NCBI GenBank assembly: GCA_902780635.1 | Contig: CACZGH010000012.1 | Location: 40,173 to 104,172 of the forward strand | Source: an uncultured Prevotellaceae bacterium | Lineage (GTDB): Bacteria > Bacteroidota > Bacteroidia > Bacteroidales > Bacteroidaceae | Reading direction: 5' to 3' | DNA length: 64,000 nt | Shown here: one piece after another, positions 60,894 to 64,000 of the stretch | Numbering within the stretch: the stretch's first letter is position 1 | Layout: each line of letters opens with the position of its first letter | Position numbers and translations under genes: made by a program | The notes under the pieces: generated by a model | Databases searched by the model: none | What the model was told of the DNA's origin: nothing | Seen by the model: the letters and a program-made list of their open reading frames with translations, nothing else

Positions 60894-60925
60894 CAAAGAT
60901 ATGAAATTGAATTTACACCTGCAAA
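60894..60925 (-). promoter_or_regulatory. Promoter of TIR gene
   Basis: Minus strand TTTG (60922-60925), 20-bp spacer, TATCTTTG (60894-60901); start near 60887. The leader to 60692 contains palindromic words (GGCAAGCC, GCATGC) and no credible gene. Confidence 0.72.
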
Positions 60926-60944
60926 CATCTGAATATTTTTTTCA

Positions 60945-61256
60945 TTACTCCGTGATTAAGTATCTTATGCTGGGCAGCAGGTCCTCGATGGACAGGCGCG
61001 GACGCTTGTAGTTGTAGAACCTGATGAAGCTGTCTATTCAACTTCGAAGCTCGTCCACCGTGTCGGCGGGATTGAGATAGACCCATTCTTGCTTGATGGT
61101 TCTCCAGAAGCGTTCTATCCAGATGTTGTCCTAGCAGCGGCCCTTGCCGTCCATGATCACCTTGATGCCATGGCTGCCCAACAGGTCCTCCCATGCTTTC
61201 GTGGTGCATTGGCTGCCCTGGTCGGTGTTGATGATTTCGGTGGGAAACTTCGGTTT
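60945..61256 (-). pseudogene. 3' fragment of IS3-family transposase with two nonsense codons
   Basis: Minus-strand reading gives FPTEIINTDQGSQCTTKAWE, then SHGIKVIMDGKGRC, then stop TAG (61131-61133), DNIWIERFWRTIKQEWVYLN, stop TGA (61038-61040) and FIRFYNYKRPRLSIEDLLPS to the natural TAA (60945-60947). This is the C-terminal third of the DDE integrase core of IS3/IS150 transposases. The N-terminal parts are missing, and the left join is fused to a different small gene at about 61256-61265. Confidence 0.8.
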
Positions 61257-61349
61257 GTCACATATTTTTTCTTTCAATATTACTTTTCTTACCGTTTCAG
61301 CAATCATCCGTTTCAATTCTGATTCTCTAAGTTTAATTGTTTGTTTCAT
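61257..61349 (-). pseudogene. 5' remnant of a small gene fused to the IS fragment
   Basis: MKQTIKLRESELKRMIAETV and the next dozen residues are unlike transposases and resemble the N-terminus of short Bacteroidales proteins I have seen in phage-like or mobile regions. The frame then runs into the IS3 fragment and stops at 61131. ATG overlaps the stop of the upstream gene (ATGA). Confidence 0.5.
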
Positions 61350-61840
61350 ATTTCTATTTTTGTTATATTGTTTATTTCGTTTGAATTATGTGTAGATTTT
61401 AATGGTCTTCTTTCACCACGTGCATTATTTGCATATTGATTACCATTAATAACATTTCTAATATCATATGCAATAGTCCTTGCATTTTGAGGGTCAAAAT
61501 CAGTGATATCATATACAAACTCTACTATGATGAAATTATATCCCTTTTTAACTTGTGTTACCGCTTGTGTTGGTTCTTCTTCAATTACAACGTCTAACCT
61601 TATTGGAGCGTTCCATATACCACGGTCAACCCAAGTTTGCATATTTGTACAATGGTCTGCAATTCTTACTGCATTACCTCCATATGCAGAAATACTGTTT
61701 TCATCTTCATGTATTTTGAAACCTAATGCTAACGCAATCATTCTAACAACTTCTCTTGCACTACCACCACCATTATAAGACAATCTTTTAATAGGGTCTT
61801 TAATTAGTTTCTTCTTGTCCTTTCTTATTTCTGACAACAT
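61346..61840 (-). CDS. Unknown protein in AT-rich accessory segment
   Basis: 164 aa from ATG 61838-61840 (MLSEIRKDKKKLIKDPIKRL). Contains GGGSAREVVRMIALALGFKI and an alpha/beta part NFIIVEFVYDITDFDPQNARTI. No family recognised. AT-rich codon use unlike the flanking genes points to recent transfer. Coupled by ATGA to the truncated gene downstream, which suggests a former two-gene unit, possibly prophage-derived. Confidence 0.6.
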   Translation of the reverse strand: MLSEIRKDKKKLIKDPIKRLSYNGGGSAREVVRMIALALGFKIHEDENSISAYGGNAVRIADHCTNMQTWVDRGIWNAPIRLDVVIEEEPTQAVTQVKKGYNFIIVEFVYDITDFDPQNARTIAYDIRNVINGNQYANNARGERRPLKSTHNSNEINNITKIEI

Positions 61841-61877
61841 AAATAACAATTAAGTATTCATTTATAATAAATAGTAG

Positions 61878-61885
61878 TATCTTTG
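61878..61885 (+). promoter_or_regulatory. -7 box upstream of AT-rich gene
   Basis: TATCTTTG, 17 bp before ATG 61902; the mRNA leader would be about 10 nt. Confidence 0.55.
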
Positions 61886-61901
61886 CAAAAAAGTATTAAT
61901 T

Positions 61902-62366
61902 ATGACAATAGAAAGAGTTCTTGAATACAACGGGAAAATAGATTTTTATAATCTGCAACAAATTCAATTTACCGAAACGGACTGCACAAGTGAAACAACT
62001 GATATGGATGTTTCTAAAAAACTTGTTGACAACAAAGGAAACGTTGTCATGTTAGTTGAAGCAATAACTATGGATTTTTATTATAATGATGATTTATATG
62101 CAACAAAAGGTTGCTTCATCAAAAGATTTGAATTTACTAAAGATATTATAAACTCACGACCTTGGTTCGATTTTATAATATCATTTATGACAGGAATTAG
62201 ATATAAAATGGTTTGGTCAAATAATCAAAAGTTTTTGGCTTATTATAACTATATTTGGTCACAAAAAAATGAGAAAGAACAATGTGTTATTGCTGAATTG
62301 TTAGACATGAAAGTAGTCCATAAAAATGATGGCATCATTACTTATATAGGTAAATTACATTATTAA
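61902..62366 (+). CDS. Unknown protein in AT-rich accessory segment
   Basis: 154 aa, divergent from the 61346 gene. Features: MTIERVLEYNGKIDFYNLQQ, FYYNDDLYATKGCFIKRFEF, MVWSNNQKFLAYYNYIWSQK. No domain recognised. AT-rich, Asn/Lys/Tyr-heavy like its divergent neighbour, so both belong to one imported segment. Confidence 0.6.
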   Translation: MTIERVLEYNGKIDFYNLQQIQFTETDCTSETTDMDVSKKLVDNKGNVVMLVEAITMDFYYNDDLYATKGCFIKRFEFTKDIINSRPWFDFIISFMTGIRYKMVWSNNQKFLAYYNYIWSQKNEKEQCVIAELLDMKVVHKNDGIITYIGKLHY

Positions 62367-62436
62367 TCCTTTTCAAAATTACACAACATTTATATATCGG
62401 GGTCAAACCCTACAAAATGCCACAATAATAATATAT

Positions 62437-62979
62437 ATGGAAGACAAGAAATGGACCATCCTGAAGTCTGAATATCTCATTCGGCGTCCTTGGCTGACGG
62501 CGCGCCGGGACCATGTGCGGTTTCCCGACGGACGTGAGAATCCGGAGTATTATGTGATCGAGTATCCCGACTGGGTGAATGTCATCGCCATCACCAAAGA
62601 CGGACATTTCGTGATGGAGCGGCAGTACCGCCACGCACTGGGCAGGACAAGTTATGAGCTGCCCTGCGGCGTGATGGAGAGTGGTGAGGAACCCTTGGAG
62701 GCCATCAAGCGGGAACTGCTCGAGGAGACAGGATATGGTGGCGGGGAATGGCAGCATCTGATGGACATATCGGCCAACTCAAGCACCATGAACAATATGA
62801 CCCACTGCTTTCTGGCCACGGGCGTGGAGAAAATCTCCGAACCGCATCTTGATGATACGGAAGAACTCGAGGTGTATCTGCTTTCCCGTGAAAAGGTTTG
62901 GGAACTGCTGAAGACCAACCAGTTCGTACAGGCATTGATGGTCGCGCCGCTCTGGAAGTTTTTCTCAAATGAGAAATGA
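62437..62979 (+). CDS. Nudix hydrolase (ADP-ribose pyrophosphatase-like)
   Basis: 180 aa. The Nudix box GVMESGEEPLEAIKRELLEE (then TGY) matches GX5EX7REUXEEXGU exactly. The N-terminal WTILKSEYLIRRPWLTARRD and VMERQYRHALGRTSYELPCG are typical of ADP-ribose/sugar pyrophosphatases. GC-rich again compared with the preceding segment. Starts a run with the ketopantoate-reductase-like and flavin-reductase genes on the same strand, 9 bp spacing to the first. Confidence 0.9.
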   Translation: MEDKKWTILKSEYLIRRPWLTARRDHVRFPDGRENPEYYVIEYPDWVNVIAITKDGHFVMERQYRHALGRTSYELPCGVMESGEEPLEAIKRELLEETGYGGGEWQHLMDISANSSTMNNMTHCFLATGVEKISEPHLDDTEELEVYLLSREKVWELLKTNQFVQALMVAPLWKFFSNEK

Positions 62980-62988
62980 CGTCTATCC

Positions 62989-63905
62989 ATGAAAGAAAAG
63001 GAATATTCATATAATCTGGAAAAATCTGATATGGGAACGAGGGTTTGTGTGCTGGGTGCCGGAGTCATAGGAACCACATATGCCTATGTACTGCAAAAGG
63101 CGGGCTATGAGGTCCTCCATCTTGTGAGAGACCATAAGGCATTGACTCTGCCAAGCGAACTGCCTGTTCATCTGCTTGATGGCAGGGATAATCCCAAGGG
63201 TGAGGAACGCAATGATGTTTATCACATCTCACTCGCAGAGACGGCTACCACCTACGATTTCATCTTCGTCAGCGTGGCCAGCGGAGCTTTGGAGCAAGCT
63301 GTCCATACTATCAAGCAGAAGCGTGTCAAGGGCACGCTGGTCTTTTTTTGCAATATATGGAACGATAGGAAAGAAGTCGAGAGAATGGCGGGAGACTATC
63401 CCTATATCCTAGCCTTTCCTACAGCGGGTGGATGCATGGAAAACCACAGACTCAACTGCGTCCTGTTCGACCATGTCATGCTTGAGCGTATGGAAAACAG
63501 CCATATCCCTAATTACACAGAGTTGGTCTCCATGCTGGGAAGGGCAGGTGTCAAGACCGAATCCCCATATGACATGCTGGAGTGGATATGGATACACATG
63601 GCCGTCAATGCCGGGGTCACTTCTACGGCAGCAAGAAGGTGGTGGGAGCAAGAGGCGTGGTTATGAAAAACTACAGGAACGAGACCCTGCCGTATAGAAT
63701 GCCGGCCTTCCTGGCTGGAATCGCAATGAAAAGGCTTTTTGCCAAAGACATGCTTGCATCAAGAATCATGACTCTGCACAACGATGTCCAGGACATCTTG
63801 TATGGCTGCAGATGTGTGTACGACGAAGCGAAACGGCGAGATCTTCCCCTTCCACTTTTCTTCAAAAACATGGATTGTATTTTCAACAAGATAGAGAATG
63901 AATAA
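62989..63905 (+). pseudogene. Ketopantoate reductase (ApbA/PanE)-like gene, broken in C-terminal domain
   Basis: The first frame (62989-63666) encodes the NADP-binding domain: RVCVLGAGVIGTTYAYVLQK, FIFVSVASGALEQAVHTI, ILAFPTAGGCMEN, and the start of the C-terminal domain WIWIHMAVNAGVTSTAA. The end continues in another frame from about 63640 to 63905 (GARGVVMKNYRNETLPYRMP, LHNDVQDILYGCRCVYDEAKRR). About 40 residues of the usual C-terminal helices are absent at the join, so a deletion plus frameshift is likely. Whether the remaining product works is doubtful. Confidence 0.72.
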
Positions 63906-63908
63906 AAT

Positions 63909-64000
63909 ATGAAAGAGATCAACTACAAGGACATGAAGTTCAACCCGTTCAACCTCATAGGAGGTGAATGGATGCTGGTGTCAGCCGGCAATGAAAGAAC
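63909..64000 (+). CDS. Flavin reductase family protein, 3' end outside window
   Basis: The first 30 codons are visible: MKEINYKDMKFNPFNLIGGE then WMLVSAGNER. This matches the N-terminus of flavoredoxin/flavin-reductase-like FMN-binding proteins. Three bases after the preceding frame's stop; same strand. Confidence 0.7.
   Translation, partial: MKEINYKDMKFNPFNLIGGEWMLVSAGNER

Noticed and set aside
60707-60928. 73-codon frame upstream of the TIR gene
   Set aside because: It begins upstream of the predicted transcription start of the TIR promoter, so it would not be on that mRNA intact; kept only as a possible dispersed element.

Overview
The window looks like a chromosomal segment of a Bacteroidales bacterium, most likely Prevotellaceae (Prevotella/Segatella/Xylanibacter type). 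The reasons are: many promoters of the Bacteroidota form (-33 TTTG, then 19-20 bp, then a -7 box TAnnTTTG); protein families largely confined to this order (DUF4270 lipoprotein, DUF4954, a GT5-only glycogen synthase, a long-tailed S16); short C-terminal sorting-like tails on secreted enzymes; and a succinate/propionate gene set. The genus is an inference. Genes have few recognisable Shine-Dalgarno sites, as is usual in this phylum, so starts were chosen by homology, signal peptides and promoter position.

Layout. 1-6,370: two GH43 glycosidases (arabinan/xylan type) followed by a tightly packed set of three glycosyltransferases. 6,400-10,860: rpsP and a two-gene operon of secreted M6 metalloproteases on the minus strand. 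11,000-19,140: a GT2 enzyme, a Lys/Glu/Gln-rich secreted coiled-coil protein, phosphoglucomutase, rlmH, Maf, KdsC-type phosphatase, a nitroreductase and a TonB-dependent receptor. 19,260-22,020: methylmalonyl-CoA epimerase, carboxyltransferase, a 52-aa delta-like subunit and a biotin carrier, with no membrane beta subunit beside them. 22,270-26,740: glycogen synthase, DUF4270 lipoprotein, a 42-aa protein and a DcuB-type C4-dicarboxylate transporter. 27,050-38,580: LysM glucosaminidase, hflX, DUF4954, an M16 peptidase, class I fumarase, purN and a YihY-family protein. Fumarase, DcuB and the methylmalonyl-CoA genes fit anaerobic succinate and propionate formation.

38,570-50,490 is less ordinary. 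It holds a putative winged-helix protein, a probable 27-aa protein gene with its own promoter and terminator, and a three-gene lipoprotein operon on the minus strand. That operon encodes a small lipoprotein, a BMP-like solute-binding lipoprotein, and a solute-binding domain fused to a legumain-type (C13) cysteine peptidase. Facing it are four tandem promoter repeats driving a six-TM protein, a membrane-tethered AraC-type regulator built on a tandem heptad coiled coil, and a GH128-like enzyme with a dockerin. I regard the PBP-legumain operon with its neighbours as the best candidate for an undescribed sensing or processing system; the link to the regulator is inferred from position only.

50,560-53,150 returns to chromosomal genes (lipoprotein, xpt, SH3 protein). 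At 53,188-53,206 lies what looks like the 3' end of a tRNA-Ser in reverse orientation, a probable attachment-site scar. Everything to its right is accessory and partly decayed: an AAA/DUF4143 ATPase, a truncated mobile-element gene, a frameshifted TraG/VirD4 coupling protein, an XRE regulator, small unknown proteins, a tandem TIR-domain protein with its own promoter and a long leader, a broken IS3-family transposase end, AT-rich orphan genes, a Nudix hydrolase, a broken ketopantoate-reductase-like gene and the start of a flavin reductase. No intact rRNA, tRNA or CRISPR array was seen.
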